Below, piece after piece: positions 1 through 8,331 of a DNA stretch of 47,547 nt (its first letter is position 1; each line of letters begins with the position of its first letter). This DNA is from Gammaproteobacteria bacterium. Lineage in GTDB: Bacteria; Pseudomonadota; Gammaproteobacteria; Steroidobacterales; Steroidobacteraceae. A program made the position numbers and the translations under genes. The notes under the pieces were generated by a model, which was not told where the DNA came from, searched no databases, and saw nothing but the letters and a program-made list of their open reading frames with translations. The DNA lies in assembly GCA_003132025.1 (NCBI GenBank), contig PKWJ01000057.1, positions 50,320-97,866 of the forward strand. Reading direction: 5' to 3'.

Positions 1-1115
1 CCGACGTTCGCCAGGTGCGACCACAGCGTCAGCCCGCGGATGAACTCCTGCCCAGCCGCGCGTCCTCCCGCAATGTCAAAGGAGAACACGGCGCCAGCGC
101 CATGCTGCAGGTACTTGTCGGCCAGCGATCGGTACCTGCTCGCATGCAGGCCCGGGTAGGTCACTCTCGAGGCCAGTTCGTGAGATGCCAGGTAGCGCGC
201 GATTGCGCCCGCATTCTCCACGTGGCGGGTCATCCTGACAGACAGGGTCTCGATCCCCTGCAGCAACAGGAAAGCGTTGAACGGACTCATGCAGGCCCCC
301 AGATCGCGCAATGTTTCCGCGCGCAGCTTCATAAGGTAGCCGTACAGGCCGAATGTCTCGTGAAACTGCAGGCCGTGATAGGCGGGCGATGGGGCGGCTA
401 CGACCGGAAATCGGCCGTTTGACCAGTTGAACTTGCCGGAGTCCACGACGATGCCACCGATGCTGGTGCCATGGCCGCCGAGGAATTTGGTCGCTGAATG
501 CAAGACCAGGTCCGCGCCCCAGTCGATCGGCCGGCACAGATAGGGTGTCGCAAAGGTGTTGTCGACGAGCAGCGGCAATCCGCCATCGTGCGCAATGGTC
601 GCGATGGCCTCGATGTCGAGCACATTGCCGCCGGGGTTACCAATCGTTTCGCCGAAGAATGCCTTGGTATTGCCGCGAATGGCAGCTTTCCAGGCGCCGA
701 GATCATCCGGGTCCACCCACGTCAGCTCGACAGTGAGTTTGCGCAAGACGTGCTTGAACTGGTTGACCGTCCCGCCGTACAGCGCCGCCGACGATACGAC
801 GTGGTCCCCGGGCTCGAGCAGCGTAAACAGCGCAGCCGCCTGCGCGGCCAGGCCACTGGCAAATGCTACGGCCCCGCAGCCGTTCTCCAGGCTGGCGGTG
901 CGCTCTTCGAGTGCGGCCACGGTCGGATTCATGATCCGGGAATAGGTATTGCCGTACTCCTGGAGGTTGAAGTACGCCGCTGCTGCCTCAGGGTCCTCGA
1001 AGACGTAGCTGGTAGTCTGGAAAATAGGCACCGCACGCGCGCCGGTATTGGGATCCGGCCGCTGACCGGCATGTAGCTGACGGGTTTCAAAGCCGAATTG
1101 TCTGGGTTGTTCCAA
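1..1115 (-). CDS. metY: O-acetylhomoserine aminocarboxypropyltransferase (sulfhydrylase), partial at left edge
   Basis: This PLP enzyme of the Cys/Met metabolism family makes homocysteine from O-acetylhomoserine and sulfide in the cytoplasm. About 371 residues of the usual 425-440 are present; the C-terminus lies beyond base 1. Visible family marks are QTTSYVFED near residue 33, the NTYSR-MNPT segment near residue 56, FASGLAA near residue 85 and the PLP-lysine motif [11 protein letters not shown] with Lys210. The start is taken as TTG at 1115 because GGGAG sits eight bases upstream and the product then begins [17 protein letters not shown], as in relatives. No ATG fits. It is divergent from the osmC-like gene. 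Family assignment is firm; cystathionine gamma-synthase is less likely because of the MetY-type motifs. Confidence 0.93.
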   Translation of the reverse strand, partial: MEQPRQFGFETRQLHAGQRPDPNTGARAVPIFQTTSYVFEDPEAAAAYFNLQEYGNTYSRIMNPTVAALEERTASLENGCGAVAFASGLAAQAAALFTLLEPGDHVVSSAALYGGTVNQFKHVLRKLTVELTWVDPDDLGAWKAAIRGNTKAFFGETIGNPGGNVLDIEAIATIAHDGGLPLLVDNTFATPYLCRPIDWGADLVLHSATKFLGGHGTSIGGIVVDSGKFNWSNGRFPVVAAPSPAYHGLQFHETFGLYGYLMKLRAETLRDLGACMSPFNAFLLLQGIETLSVRMTRHVENAGAIARYLASHELASRVTYPGLHASRYRSLADKYLQHGAGAVFSFDIAGGRAAGQEFIRGLTLWSHLANV

Positions 1116-1323
1116 GGGAAAGGCTCCCGGCAAAGCGAGGGTGCGCCATCTTAGGCCGCCATCTGTGCACATCCAATATCAGCTTTTCACCGCGTTAATA
1201 CCGAAAAGTCGCCGCAAATTGGCTATGCTTGGCAGTTGATCGCCGGCCTCAGATCACCTCCCTGCGCAAGGCGGAGCCGGCCAGTGCCAGAATTATCAAT
1301 CATCGGTAAGAGGAGATAGCCAA
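1116..1323. promoter_or_regulatory. divergent intergenic region between metY and the OsmC-like gene
   Basis: This 208-base gap must hold the start signals of both divergent genes. I looked for a SAM-type riboswitch ahead of metY and did not recognise one. The metY side carries GGGAG just before its TTG start; the OsmC side carries AGGAG ten bases before its ATG. No convincing -35/-10 pair was found. Confidence 0.4.
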
Positions 1324-1875
1324 ATGGGTCAGGTCGTCAACAACGGTGTCAACGTCGATGCACTGCTTGCGGCACGCGAAGCGCTTAAGAACACACCCGC
1401 TGCCGGTGAATTTACCTGGCGTGCGTCGTGCAAATGGCTCAACGGTACGCATGCGCGGTCGACCATCCAGGGATTCCGGGGTCTCGGGGAGGAGCAATCG
1501 CACAAATCCGAGTTCTCGTTCGACACGGATCATCCGCAAGTCTTCGCTTCCGAGGACAACGGTGCGACCCCGGTCGAGGTCGTCCTGGTCGGTCTCGCCA
1601 GCTGCCTGACTGCCGGCGTTGCGGCCGTCGCGCAGAATCGTGGCATCCAGCTGCGTTCGGTGGAAGCGCGGCTCGAGGGCAAGATGAATATTGCCGGTAT
1701 CCTGGGCGCCGACGGCGACGTCCGCAACGGATATGACAGCATCAAGGTGACGTTCCATGTCGACGCCGATGCTTCGAAGAAGGACATTGAGGCGCTCGTC
1801 GCGCAGTCTCAGAAGCGTTCGGCAGTTTTCGATATCATCACCAATCCGACCAACGTGACCGTCGAGGTCGTGTAA
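1324..1875 (+). CDS. OsmC family protein
   Basis: A 183-residue OsmC/Ohr-fold protein, a family that reduces organic or inorganic hydroperoxides through reactive cysteines. Seen here: the N-terminal WRASCKWLNGTH segment (residues about 36-47), the central helix GLASCLTAGVAAVA (about residues 95-108) carrying the core cysteine, and the C-terminal NPTNVTVEV strand. The classical second peroxidatic cysteine, expected in a late NCPVS-type motif, is absent; this subgroup is typically annotated only as OsmC family. The start has a strong AGGAG ribosome site (aagaggagatagccaaATG). The next gene follows closely and may be co-transcribed. A second, canonical OsmC lies at 27862-28299. Confidence 0.88.
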   Translation: MGQVVNNGVNVDALLAAREALKNTPAAGEFTWRASCKWLNGTHARSTIQGFRGLGEEQSHKSEFSFDTDHPQVFASEDNGATPVEVVLVGLASCLTAGVAAVAQNRGIQLRSVEARLEGKMNIAGILGADGDVRNGYDSIKVTFHVDADASKKDIEALVAQSQKRSAVFDIITNPTNVTVEVV

Positions 1876-1883
1876 AGGCGGCT

Positions 1884-3212
1884 CTGACGAGCGCAGCGGG
1901 GGCTGGCATAGAACGCTTCACGACAGTCATCATCGGGGCCGGCCACTCCGGACTCTCGATGAGCCGCGTTCTCACCGGGCACTCGATCGATCACGTCGTG
2001 CTCGAGCGCGGAGAAGTGGCGAATTCCTGGCGCCAGGAGCGTTGGGACTCGCTGCGGCTGCTCACACCCAACTGGCTCAGTCGGCTGCCTGGCTATGCTT
2101 ACGCGGGTTCCGATCCGGACGGCTATATGAATTTGGCGGAGGTCGTGAGCTTCATCGCCGGGTTCGCGGCCGAGACTTCGGCACCCGTACGAACCGATAC
2201 GACCGTCACTGCCGTGAGGTCCATCGAGGGTGGATACCAAGTCGTGACCCAGCTTGGTGAAATCCGCTGCCGCTCCCTGGTGCTCGCCACCGGCGCGGCA
2301 AACACGCCACGCGTACCGGATCTGCATCGGGCTGTACCGCAAGCGGTGCAGTGCTTAACGACGTTCAGTTACCGCAATCCGGACCAGCTGCCATCCGGTG
2401 GTGTACTCATCGTCGGTGCCGCCGCTACGGGCGTGCAGCTCGCCGATGAGATTCATCGCTCCGGAAGGCCAGTCACGCTCTGCGTCGGTGAGCACGTGCG
2501 GTTACCGCGAACCTACCGGGGCCGCGACATACTCTGGTGGATGGAGAACTCTGGAGTATGGAATCAGCGTTACGACCAGATCGAGGATCTCGAGCGCGCC
2601 CGTCGCTTGCCATCGCCACAGCTGGTCGGTACGCCCGAGCATTCCACTCTGGAGCTCAATACCTTATCCGCTGCCGGCATCGAGATCGTCGGCAAGCTGG
2701 CAGCCGTACGCGACGGGTGCGCGCTCTTTTCGGGCGGTCTCGCCAATCAATTCGCCCTTGCGGATCTCAAGATGGAACGGCTCCTCGATACCTTTGACGC
2801 ATGGGCGCGGGACAGTCATATCGACATCGAGGTCGGTCCGGCCGAACGTTTTCCCCCGACTCGTGCGCCGCTATCAACGCGGCTTTCGCTGGATCTTCGC
2901 AGCGGAGAGATAGGTTCGATTGTATGGGCCACAGGGTATCGCCCGGATTATCGCTGGCTGAATGTGCCCGTGATCACTCATAAGGGAGAACTGCGCCACG
3001 ACGGCGGAGTCGTTACCGAGGCACCTGGTATGTACGTTCTGGGTCTGCCCGTCCTGCGGCGTCGCAAATCCACATTTATCAATGGTGCCGAAGCCGATGC
3101 TCGCGACCTCGCTGGGCATCTCGCCGGCTACCTCGCCGCTTGTGCTGGTCCGCAACAGGATTGCGCGACACGGCGACGCCAGGAGTCCTTCGAAATCCCG
3201 CCACACTTGTAA
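1884..3212 (+). CDS. FAD/NAD(P)-dependent oxidoreductase (CzcO/flavin monooxygenase-like), non-canonical start
   Basis: The protein resembles two-dinucleotide-fold flavoproteins of the CzcO/flavin-containing monooxygenase type. The reading frame shows the FAD fold TTVIIGAGHSGLS (glycines from base 1935), the LVLATGAANTPRVPDL segment, a second Rossmann motif VLIVGAAATGVQLA, and a late IVWATGYRPDY motif. The first ATG in frame is at 1959, inside the first fold and after the GxGxxG glycines; between the stop at 1788 and 1959 there is no ATG, GTG or TTG. I place the start at CTG 1884, which has AAAGG five bases upstream just after the OsmC stop; ATA 1908 is an alternative. Substrate unknown. It follows the OsmC gene by 8 bases. 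Confidence 0.75.
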   Translation: MTSAAGAGIERFTTVIIGAGHSGLSMSRVLTGHSIDHVVLERGEVANSWRQERWDSLRLLTPNWLSRLPGYAYAGSDPDGYMNLAEVVSFIAGFAAETSAPVRTDTTVTAVRSIEGGYQVVTQLGEIRCRSLVLATGAANTPRVPDLHRAVPQAVQCLTTFSYRNPDQLPSGGVLIVGAAATGVQLADEIHRSGRPVTLCVGEHVRLPRTYRGRDILWWMENSGVWNQRYDQIEDLERARRLPSPQLVGTPEHSTLELNTLSAAGIEIVGKLAAVRDGCALFSGGLANQFALADLKMERLLDTFDAWARDSHIDIEVGPAERFPPTRAPLSTRLSLDLRSGEIGSIVWATGYRPDYRWLNVPVITHKGELRHDGGVVTEAPGMYVLGLPVLRRRKSTFINGAEADARDLAGHLAGYLAACAGPQQDCATRRRQESFEIPPHL

Positions 3213-3269
3213 CTCCCATCTCTGGTTACCCACGGCTTAAATTCGGATTCGCCTAATTCGGAGACTATT

Positions 3270-4067
3270 ATGACCACGGCCAAAACACCTGAGAAAGACC
3301 ACAGCGGCGAACAACCCGCCATGCGCACCCCGCCGATCGTGTCGCCAGAGGCCTGGGAGGCTGCGCGCCAGCAGATGCTCGTGAAAGAGAAGGCCTTCAC
3401 GCGCTCCCGTGACGCGCTGGCCGCCGAGCGTCGGCGGATGCCGTGGATGGCTGTCGAGAAGGGGTACAGATTCGAGGGGCCCCGCGGGAGCAGTAGCCTG
3501 CTCGATTTATTCGAGGGCCGCCGCCAGTTGATCGTCTATCGCGCCTTCTTCGAGCCTGGAGTGTTCGGCTGGCCCGAGCACGCCTGCCGCGGCTGCTCAC
3601 TGGGCGCCGATCAGGTCGCAAATCTGGCTCATCTGAACGCCCGCGGCACCACGCTCGCCTACGCCTCGCGCGCGCCACAGAAGGACATCGAGTGCCTGAA
3701 GGCACGAATGGGTTGGACGATGCCGTGGTACACCATCACCGACAGCTTCGACACCGACTTCGGCGTGAACGAGTGGCACGGGCACAATGCATTCATCCGC
3801 GACGGCGATAAGGTGTTCCGCACTTACCTTATCAACGAGCGAGGCGACGAGGCGATGGGGAGCACCTGGAGCTACCTCGATATCACGGCGCTCGGCCGCC
3901 AGGAGACCTGGGAGGACTCGCCAAAGGGTTACCCCCAGACTGCGCCGTACAAATGGTGGAACTGGCACGACAACTACAACTCCGCGGCCTCGCCTGACCC
4001 GAAGTGGGTCGAGGTATCCAGCGCCAAGGAAGCCACCTTCCAAAGGAGCGACGCAGAGTCGAAATGA
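3270..4067 (+). CDS. DUF899 family thioredoxin-like protein
   Basis: 265 residues matching the DUF899 family, whose members have a thioredoxin-like fold and no established reaction. The N-terminal half has the family's helical region (EAWEAARQQMLVKEKAFTRSRDALAAERR) and MPWMAVEKGYRFEGP; the core has LIVYRAFFEP, a WPEHACRGCSLGADQV segment with a CxxC-like pair of cysteines, and GTTLAYASRAP. The C-terminal WNWHDNY is also typical. The ATG is preceded by CGGAG at a good distance. It is 57 bases after the oxidoreductase and is followed by a candidate terminator, so it may be the last gene of the OsmC-oxidoreductase-DUF899 run. Function not known. Confidence 0.85.
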   Translation: MTTAKTPEKDHSGEQPAMRTPPIVSPEAWEAARQQMLVKEKAFTRSRDALAAERRRMPWMAVEKGYRFEGPRGSSSLLDLFEGRRQLIVYRAFFEPGVFGWPEHACRGCSLGADQVANLAHLNARGTTLAYASRAPQKDIECLKARMGWTMPWYTITDSFDTDFGVNEWHGHNAFIRDGDKVFRTYLINERGDEAMGSTWSYLDITALGRQETWEDSPKGYPQTAPYKWWNWHDNYNSAASPDPKWVEVSSAKEATFQRSDAESK

Positions 4068-4134
4068 TGACCGAGACCGATCGCACCCTCTCGACCGGTG
4101 GCGGCAGCAGGGGTTTCAAAATCTTACTGTGACG

Positions 4135-4172
4135 GGCCATCAGGTCAGGCGCCGCTTAATCTGGCCTTTTTT
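4135..4172 (+). terminator. candidate rho-independent terminator after the DUF899 gene
   Basis: GGCCA (4135-4139) pairs with TGGCC (4162-4166), which is followed directly by six T residues (4167-4172). The loop is 22 bases and contains a self-complementary GGCGCC, so the hairpin is modest. Placement 68 bases after the DUF899 stop is sensible. Confidence 0.4.
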
Positions 4173-4232
4173 GTCATCGCTTGCCTTCAAGACTACACTG
4201 ACTGGGATTGCCGTCGCGCACGGATACATAAC

Positions 4233-5132
4233 ATGGGCGCTGTCCCGCAGCTGGTCTCGCACAACAATCATTCCGCTGACGAGTGTGAACTAACCATCCT
4301 GATGCCCTGCCTCAACGAGGCGCGAACAATTGGTGATTGCATCCGCAGGGCGCAGGGTTTTCTGGCGGCCAGCGCAATCACCGGCGAAGCGTTGATCGCC
4401 GATAATGGCAGTAGCGACGCATCGTGCGCCATCGCGACGCGACTCGGCGCGCGTGTCCTGCATGTTGGGCGCAGGGGTTATGGCAGTGCGCTTTTGGGCG
4501 GGATCAGGGCGGCTCACGGACGCCATGTCATCATGGGTGATGCCGACGGCAGCTATGATTTTGGACGAATCGAAGAGTTCGTTGCCAAACTGCGCGATGG
4601 TGCGGATCTCGTGATGGGGAATCGCTTTCGAGGAGGAATCCATCCGGGCGACATGCCTTTCTTACACCGCTACCTGGGCAACCCGGTGCTGTCGCATCTT
4701 GGTCGTCTCTTCTTTAACGCCCCGGTGGGCGATTTTCAGTGCGGCTTGCGCGGCTTCAATCGCAGCTCGATTCAGTGGATTGATCTGCAATCCCCCGGAA
4801 TGGAATTCGCAAGCGAGATGGTCGTCAAAGCTGCCCTCAGCGGGCTGCAGATCGCCGAAGTTCCCACTACGCTTACGCCGGATGGGCGCGGGCGGCCGCC
4901 GCACTTGCGAACATGGCGCGACGGCTGGCGTCATCTGCGCTTTCTGCTGATCTACTGCCCGCGCTGGCTGTTTCTGTATCCGGGGCTACTGATGGCGACG
5001 CCAGGAATCGTTCTGCTGCTATGGCTGGTCGCGGGCAGTCGGCGCGTACTCGGCGTGGAACTCGACCACGCCCGACTCCATGGAAAATGCCCGATGTGCG
5101 CCGCTCGCACAAATTCACGGTGCCTTGCTTGA
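4233..5132 (+). CDS. family 2 glycosyltransferase (polyprenyl-phosphate sugar transferase type), C-terminus truncated
   Basis: GT-A fold transferase, probably using a polyprenyl-phosphate acceptor at the inner membrane. Motifs: LTILMPCLNEARTIGDCI near the N-terminus, IADNGSSDAS, RRGYGSALLGGI, the metal-binding DAD at residues 103-105 (MGDADGSYDF), PFLHRYLGNPVLS, GDFQCGLRGF, PGMEFASEMVVKA and RTWRDGWRHLRFLL, then one hydrophobic segment (LFLYPGLLMATPGIVLLLWL). Relatives generally continue for about 70-90 residues with further membrane segments after a GV-x-LD motif; here the sequence leaves the family pattern after GVELDHARLHG and stops 20 residues later. ATG 4233 is chosen because the conserved domain begins about 30 residues on; an upstream ATG at 4098 only adds atypical residues. 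Confidence 0.8.
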   Translation: MGAVPQLVSHNNHSADECELTILMPCLNEARTIGDCIRRAQGFLAASAITGEALIADNGSSDASCAIATRLGARVLHVGRRGYGSALLGGIRAAHGRHVIMGDADGSYDFGRIEEFVAKLRDGADLVMGNRFRGGIHPGDMPFLHRYLGNPVLSHLGRLFFNAPVGDFQCGLRGFNRSSIQWIDLQSPGMEFASEMVVKAALSGLQIAEVPTTLTPDGRGRPPHLRTWRDGWRHLRFLLIYCPRWLFLYPGLLMATPGIVLLLWLVAGSRRVLGVELDHARLHGKCPMCAARTNSRCLA

Positions 5133-5752
5133 TTGACAATCTCGTTACGCTCTATCCCACCTCACTCCTGCATCGTCGCATTCCCGGCATGGAAGAGACG
5201 AACCGGCAGCTCGCCGTTTACGTCAAGTCCCTCGAGGAGACGGAACCCAACGCCGTCGACGGCACCACCAATGACGGTGGCTTCCAGACCACAACGGAAT
5301 TGCTGAAGCGCGACCACCCCGCGCTGAACATATTTAAGCAGCATATGAAGATGGCGGTGCATGACTATGCCCGCACGCTGGTCAACCAGGAATGCTCCGC
5401 CTCGCCACCCACGCTGGAATTTGCGACCTGGGGCTGGGGCGCGATTCTGAGGGAAGGCAATACGCAGGGCATTCATATTCATCCCTATGCCAACATCAGC
5501 GGTGTCTACTACGTGGCTGCGCCGCCGGCGGCACTGGAAACAAGCCGCGATGGCGGCAAGATCTGCTTTTACGATCCTCGGCCGCGCGCCAACATGAACC
5601 AGATTCCGCGCCAGATCACGCGCCGCCGCGTAACGCCCATGCCTGGCGATATGATCCTTTTCCCGAGTTGGCTTGAGCACTCCGTGTCCGCCTTCCACGG
5701 GCCGGGCGAGCGCATCAGCATCGCTTTCAACGCCAAGCTGACCACGACCTGA
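5129..5752 (+). CDS. putative 2OG-Fe(II) oxygenase (TIGR02466-like)
   Basis: About 207 residues resembling the TIGR02466 group of putative 2-oxoglutarate/Fe(II) oxygenases; substrate unknown. The N-terminal LYPTSLLHRRIPG, the central WGWGAILREGN, the iron-site segment IHIHPYANISGVYYV and the late LFPSWLEHSV plus GERISIAFNA (distal His and 2OG-binding Arg) match the group. The start is not certain: TTG 5129 overlaps the glycosyltransferase stop as TTGA and keeps the conserved N-terminus; GTG 5120 and ATG 5189 are alternatives, but the latter would drop the conserved YPT strand. An open stretch upstream to about 4913 is glycosyltransferase read out of frame. The gene sits between a 3'-truncated and a 5'-truncated gene. 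Confidence 0.7.
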   Translation: MIDNLVTLYPTSLLHRRIPGMEETNRQLAVYVKSLEETEPNAVDGTTNDGGFQTTTELLKRDHPALNIFKQHMKMAVHDYARTLVNQECSASPPTLEFATWGWGAILREGNTQGIHIHPYANISGVYYVAAPPAALETSRDGGKICFYDPRPRANMNQIPRQITRRRVTPMPGDMILFPSWLEHSVSAFHGPGERISIAFNAKLTTT

Positions 5753-6011
5753 GCTGGTCCTGCGCACCGCCGCCAACTATTCCGCTCCGGCACAGGGCCA
5801 CACGGCGGCCGAAGTCATCGCCAGCGAGTCATCGAGCGATGGCGCCACGCATTTGTCGGCCTTCATACCATCGCTCGAAGCCCCCTATCGAGTCGGATGG
5901 CGTGTGGTCGACACGCTGTCGTCGAATTGGGCTCAGTACGCATCGCAGCTTCCAAGCGCAGGAGAACCGGCGCCCGACGCTGACCGGGCACTGCCACCCA
6001 GGGCAGAGTAA
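5753..6011 (+). pseudogene. remnant of a purine nucleoside permease gene (C-terminal part only)
   Basis: The stretch between the oxygenase stop and the DUF2845 gene is not empty. Read in frame from 5754 it gives LVLRTAANYSAPAQG, then HTAAEVIASES, then FIPSLEAPYRVGWRVVD and NWAQYASQLP, ending at TAA 6009-6011. This resembles the C-terminus of bacterial NUP-family purine nucleoside permeases, whose ends typically read like LRTASNY...PSLEAAYRVGS..VV...W..Y. There is no start codon and no upstream part of that family; the similarity begins where the oxygenase gene ends. I infer a decayed gene whose 5' part was lost. Family call is from memory of the pattern; a profile search would settle it. Confidence 0.55.
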
Positions 6012-6047
6012 ACTCGGCGCTGGGACGGTGCATGCGGCGGTAGTTCG

Positions 6048-6395
6048 ATGACTCGCCTGTTCGTGCTTATGCTGTTGCTGATGGCTGCCGGCGTCGCGCA
6101 CGCCGACTCGTTCAAGTGCGGGGCCGCACTCGTGAGCAGCGGCGATACGCGCGATCAGGTGTCGGCCAAGTGCGGCAATCCCTCCGACATCAAACGGGGC
6201 ACGGCTTTCGTCCCGTCGGTCGCCTGGGTCAATGGTGTTCCGGTGTCGGCCGGTAATACGCTGATCGAGGTACCGGTGGAGCTGTGGCTGTACAACTTCG
6301 GTCCGACTCAACTGATGCGCCGCGTGCGCTTTGAAAGCGGAAGGGTGGTTGCGATCGAGATACTCGGCTATGGCTACGTCCCGGGGAGCGGCTAA
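6048..6395 (+). CDS. DUF2845 domain-containing exported protein
   Basis: A 115-residue small periplasmic protein. Residues 1-20 form a signal peptide (hydrophobic MTRLFVLMLLLMAAG core, AHA cleavage site). The mature part has CGAALVSSGDTRDQVSAKCGNP, the hallmark of DUF2845, with two cysteines about 20 residues apart, and ends with VELWLYNFGP...LMRRVRFESGRVVAIEILGYGY. Such proteins resemble small OmpA/SmpA-type lipoprotein folds, but no function is established. It is followed after about 100 bases by another small exported protein gene. The ATG is close to a weak GGCGG ribosome site. Confidence 0.85.
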   Translation: MTRLFVLMLLLMAAGVAHADSFKCGAALVSSGDTRDQVSAKCGNPSDIKRGTAFVPSVAWVNGVPVSAGNTLIEVPVELWLYNFGPTQLMRRVRFESGRVVAIEILGYGYVPGSG

Positions 6396-6496
6396 GGGGA
6401 GCGCGGCGACCGGTCGTTGTTCCGGTAGATATCAGAGCGAGTTAAGATGTTGCATCTGCGATCGGCAGCAATCAACGCATAATCAGGGAGGATCAC

Positions 6497-7063
6497 ATGT
6501 CGGGGAAGAAGCTGGCTTTTGTATGCGCGCTCGGCGCCGCAGCCGTGGTTCTGGCGAATGCGGCGGATGTTCCGCAGCTCAACGTCAAACTGGGGCTGTG
6601 GGAGATCGCCACACATCCGCAGGTCAACGGCAGCCTGCCGATAACGGACGACCAACTGGCAAAGCTGCCGCCGGATCAACGTGCCAAGTTCGAAGCGGCG
6701 ATGCAGGCGGCGCTCGCCCGCGGAGCGCAACCGCAAGTTTTCAAGGAATGCATGACTGCGGAGAAGCGCTCACGCGGCTTTGACGCCGGCAGTGGCCAGT
6801 CGAAGACCAACTGCCAGGTGACGCTGGTGACCAACACCGCGAACGAATTCGAGTCACATCGTGAATGCGTGACCGAGGACGGTAAGCAATCGACCAGCGT
6901 GCATTTCCAGATCGTCAGCGCGGATCATGTGTCCGGGACCGTGAACGCGCTGATCTCTCATGGCAGCAAGACCATGACGGTCAACAGCACCATGGAAGGC
7001 AAGTGGCTCGGCGCCGATTGCGGCAGCGTCAAGGATATTGAGATCGAGAAAACCGCACCCTGA
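6497..7063 (+). CDS. DUF3617 domain-containing exported protein
   Basis: 188 residues with a signal peptide (about 1-22, ending ANA-AD). The mature protein matches DUF3617: LGLWEIATHPQ near the N-terminus, a stretch of charged helix (LAKLPPDQRAKFEAAMQAAL), the KECMTAEK segment, and later cysteines in KTNCQVTL, HRECV and GADCG. DUF3617 proteins are common periplasmic proteins of proteobacteria with no known activity. Start ATG 6497 has a strong AGGGAGG site (tcagggaggatcacATG). Five bases separate it from the MFS carrier gene, so the two may share a transcript. Confidence 0.85.
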   Translation: MSGKKLAFVCALGAAAVVLANAADVPQLNVKLGLWEIATHPQVNGSLPITDDQLAKLPPDQRAKFEAAMQAALARGAQPQVFKECMTAEKRSRGFDAGSGQSKTNCQVTLVTNTANEFESHRECVTEDGKQSTSVHFQIVSADHVSGTVNALISHGSKTMTVNSTMEGKWLGADCGSVKDIEIEKTAP

Positions 7064-7068
7064 GTCCG

Positions 7069-8301
7069 ATGAATACCGACGGCCGGGACCACGTGGGACA
7101 TGCGGCCACAACCATCGTCTGCTGCCTGCTGGCGGTATTCTGCGAGGGCATCGACCTGCAGGCCGCCGGTGTCGCGGCCGGCGGCATAATCCCCGAATTC
7201 AAACCCAGCCCCGACCAGATCGGGACGTTCTTCAGCGCCAGCACATTCGGACTGTTTGTCGGGGCATTGATCGGCGGGCGGCTGTCGGACTCAATCGGCC
7301 GCAAGCGCGTGGTGGTCACGTCGATAGCGCTGTTCGGCCTGTTTTCACTGCTGACACCGCTGGCCCGGGACATGCAGACTCTGGTCTGGGCCCGCTTGTT
7401 CACCGGCCTGGGTCTGGGCGGCGCGCTGCCGAATCTCATCGCGCTGGTCAATGAGAGCAGTGCTCCCAACCGGCGCAATGCCAATGTCGCGCTTGCCTAT
7501 AGCGGTGCGCCATTCGGCGGCGCGCTTGCAAGCCTGATCAGCATGGCGCTGGCACCGTCACACTGGCGCTGGATATTCGTTGCCGGCGGCGTCGCTCCGC
7601 TGTTCATGGCGCCGATCATGCTGGCGAAGCTGCGCGAATCGCCGGCATTTGCCCGCATGCATGACGATCTGGCGGATGGCAAGCGCAGGCAAAATAGCCT
7701 GATCGCCATTTTCGCCGCCGGGCGTGCGATGCCGACGCTACTGCTCTGGATCAGCTTCTTTCTCGGCCTGCTGATGCTGTATCTGCTGCTGAGCTGGCTA
7801 CCGACGCTGCTGGTCGGTAATGGCTTGACCAAGCCGCAGGCGGCGGCGGCACAGATTGCATTCAATATCGGCGGGGGCCTGGCGGCCCTGCTGATGGGAA
7901 AACTGCTCGAAGGGCGGCTGCGCCGGGCCGCCGTGCTCACGACGTTTGTGGCGCTGCCGCTGCTGATCCTGCTGCTCAGCCGGGCGCCGCCATTGTTCAA
8001 CCTGACGGTGCTGATCGTGTTCGCACTGGGCTGCGCGGTCATTGCCGCGCAGGCGTTTCTGTATGCGGTAGCGCCGGCGTGTTACCCGACGTCGATGCGC
8101 GGCCTCGGCGTCGGCGCCGCGGTCGCCGTCGGCCGCATCGGTTCAATCGCGGGACCGAAACTCGCGGGCCTGCTCAAGGCAGCCGGCCACAGTTACTCTC
8201 AATTGCTGACCGATCTGTTGCCGATCGTCGTGCTGGGCAGCATTACCGCAATTGCGCTGGCCTGGTACACGCAAAGAGCCACGCCGCTCGCCGAAGTCTA
8301 G
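7069..8301 (+). CDS. MFS transporter, aromatic acid:H+ symporter type (MhpT-like)
   Basis: A 410-residue carrier with about 12 predicted membrane helices. The first helix carries CEGIDLQAAGVAAGGI, very like MhpT (the 3-hydroxyphenylpropionate carrier) and its aromatic-acid:H+ symporter relatives; the loop motif GGRLSDSIGRKR between helices 2 and 3 is the MFS signature, and RLFTGLGLGGALPNLIAL follows. The sequence shows the family; the actual substrate is inferred. A hydroxylated aromatic acid is plausible given the tyrosine/homogentisate operon 4 kb downstream. It starts 5 bases after the DUF3617 gene and ends 30 bases from the convergent HD-domain gene. Confidence 0.85.
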   Translation: MNTDGRDHVGHAATTIVCCLLAVFCEGIDLQAAGVAAGGIIPEFKPSPDQIGTFFSASTFGLFVGALIGGRLSDSIGRKRVVVTSIALFGLFSLLTPLARDMQTLVWARLFTGLGLGGALPNLIALVNESSAPNRRNANVALAYSGAPFGGALASLISMALAPSHWRWIFVAGGVAPLFMAPIMLAKLRESPAFARMHDDLADGKRRQNSLIAIFAAGRAMPTLLLWISFFLGLLMLYLLLSWLPTLLVGNGLTKPQAAAAQIAFNIGGGLAALLMGKLLEGRLRRAAVLTTFVALPLLILLLSRAPPLFNLTVLIVFALGCAVIAAQAFLYAVAPACYPTSMRGLGVGAAVAVGRIGSIAGPKLAGLLKAAGHSYSQLLTDLLPIVVLGSITAIALAWYTQRATPLAEV

Positions 8302-8331
8302 ATCGGCACCCAGGTTGAGCCGCGCGCACGG

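Noticed and set aside
1116-1323. Possible SAM riboswitch ahead of metY
   Set aside because: I could not find the conserved core of any SAM or SAH riboswitch class on the minus strand.
5829-6311. A 160-codon minus-strand frame across the permease remnant and DUF2845 gene
   Set aside because: It is antisense to a recognisable protein family and to the NUP-like frame, and its own translation has no pattern.
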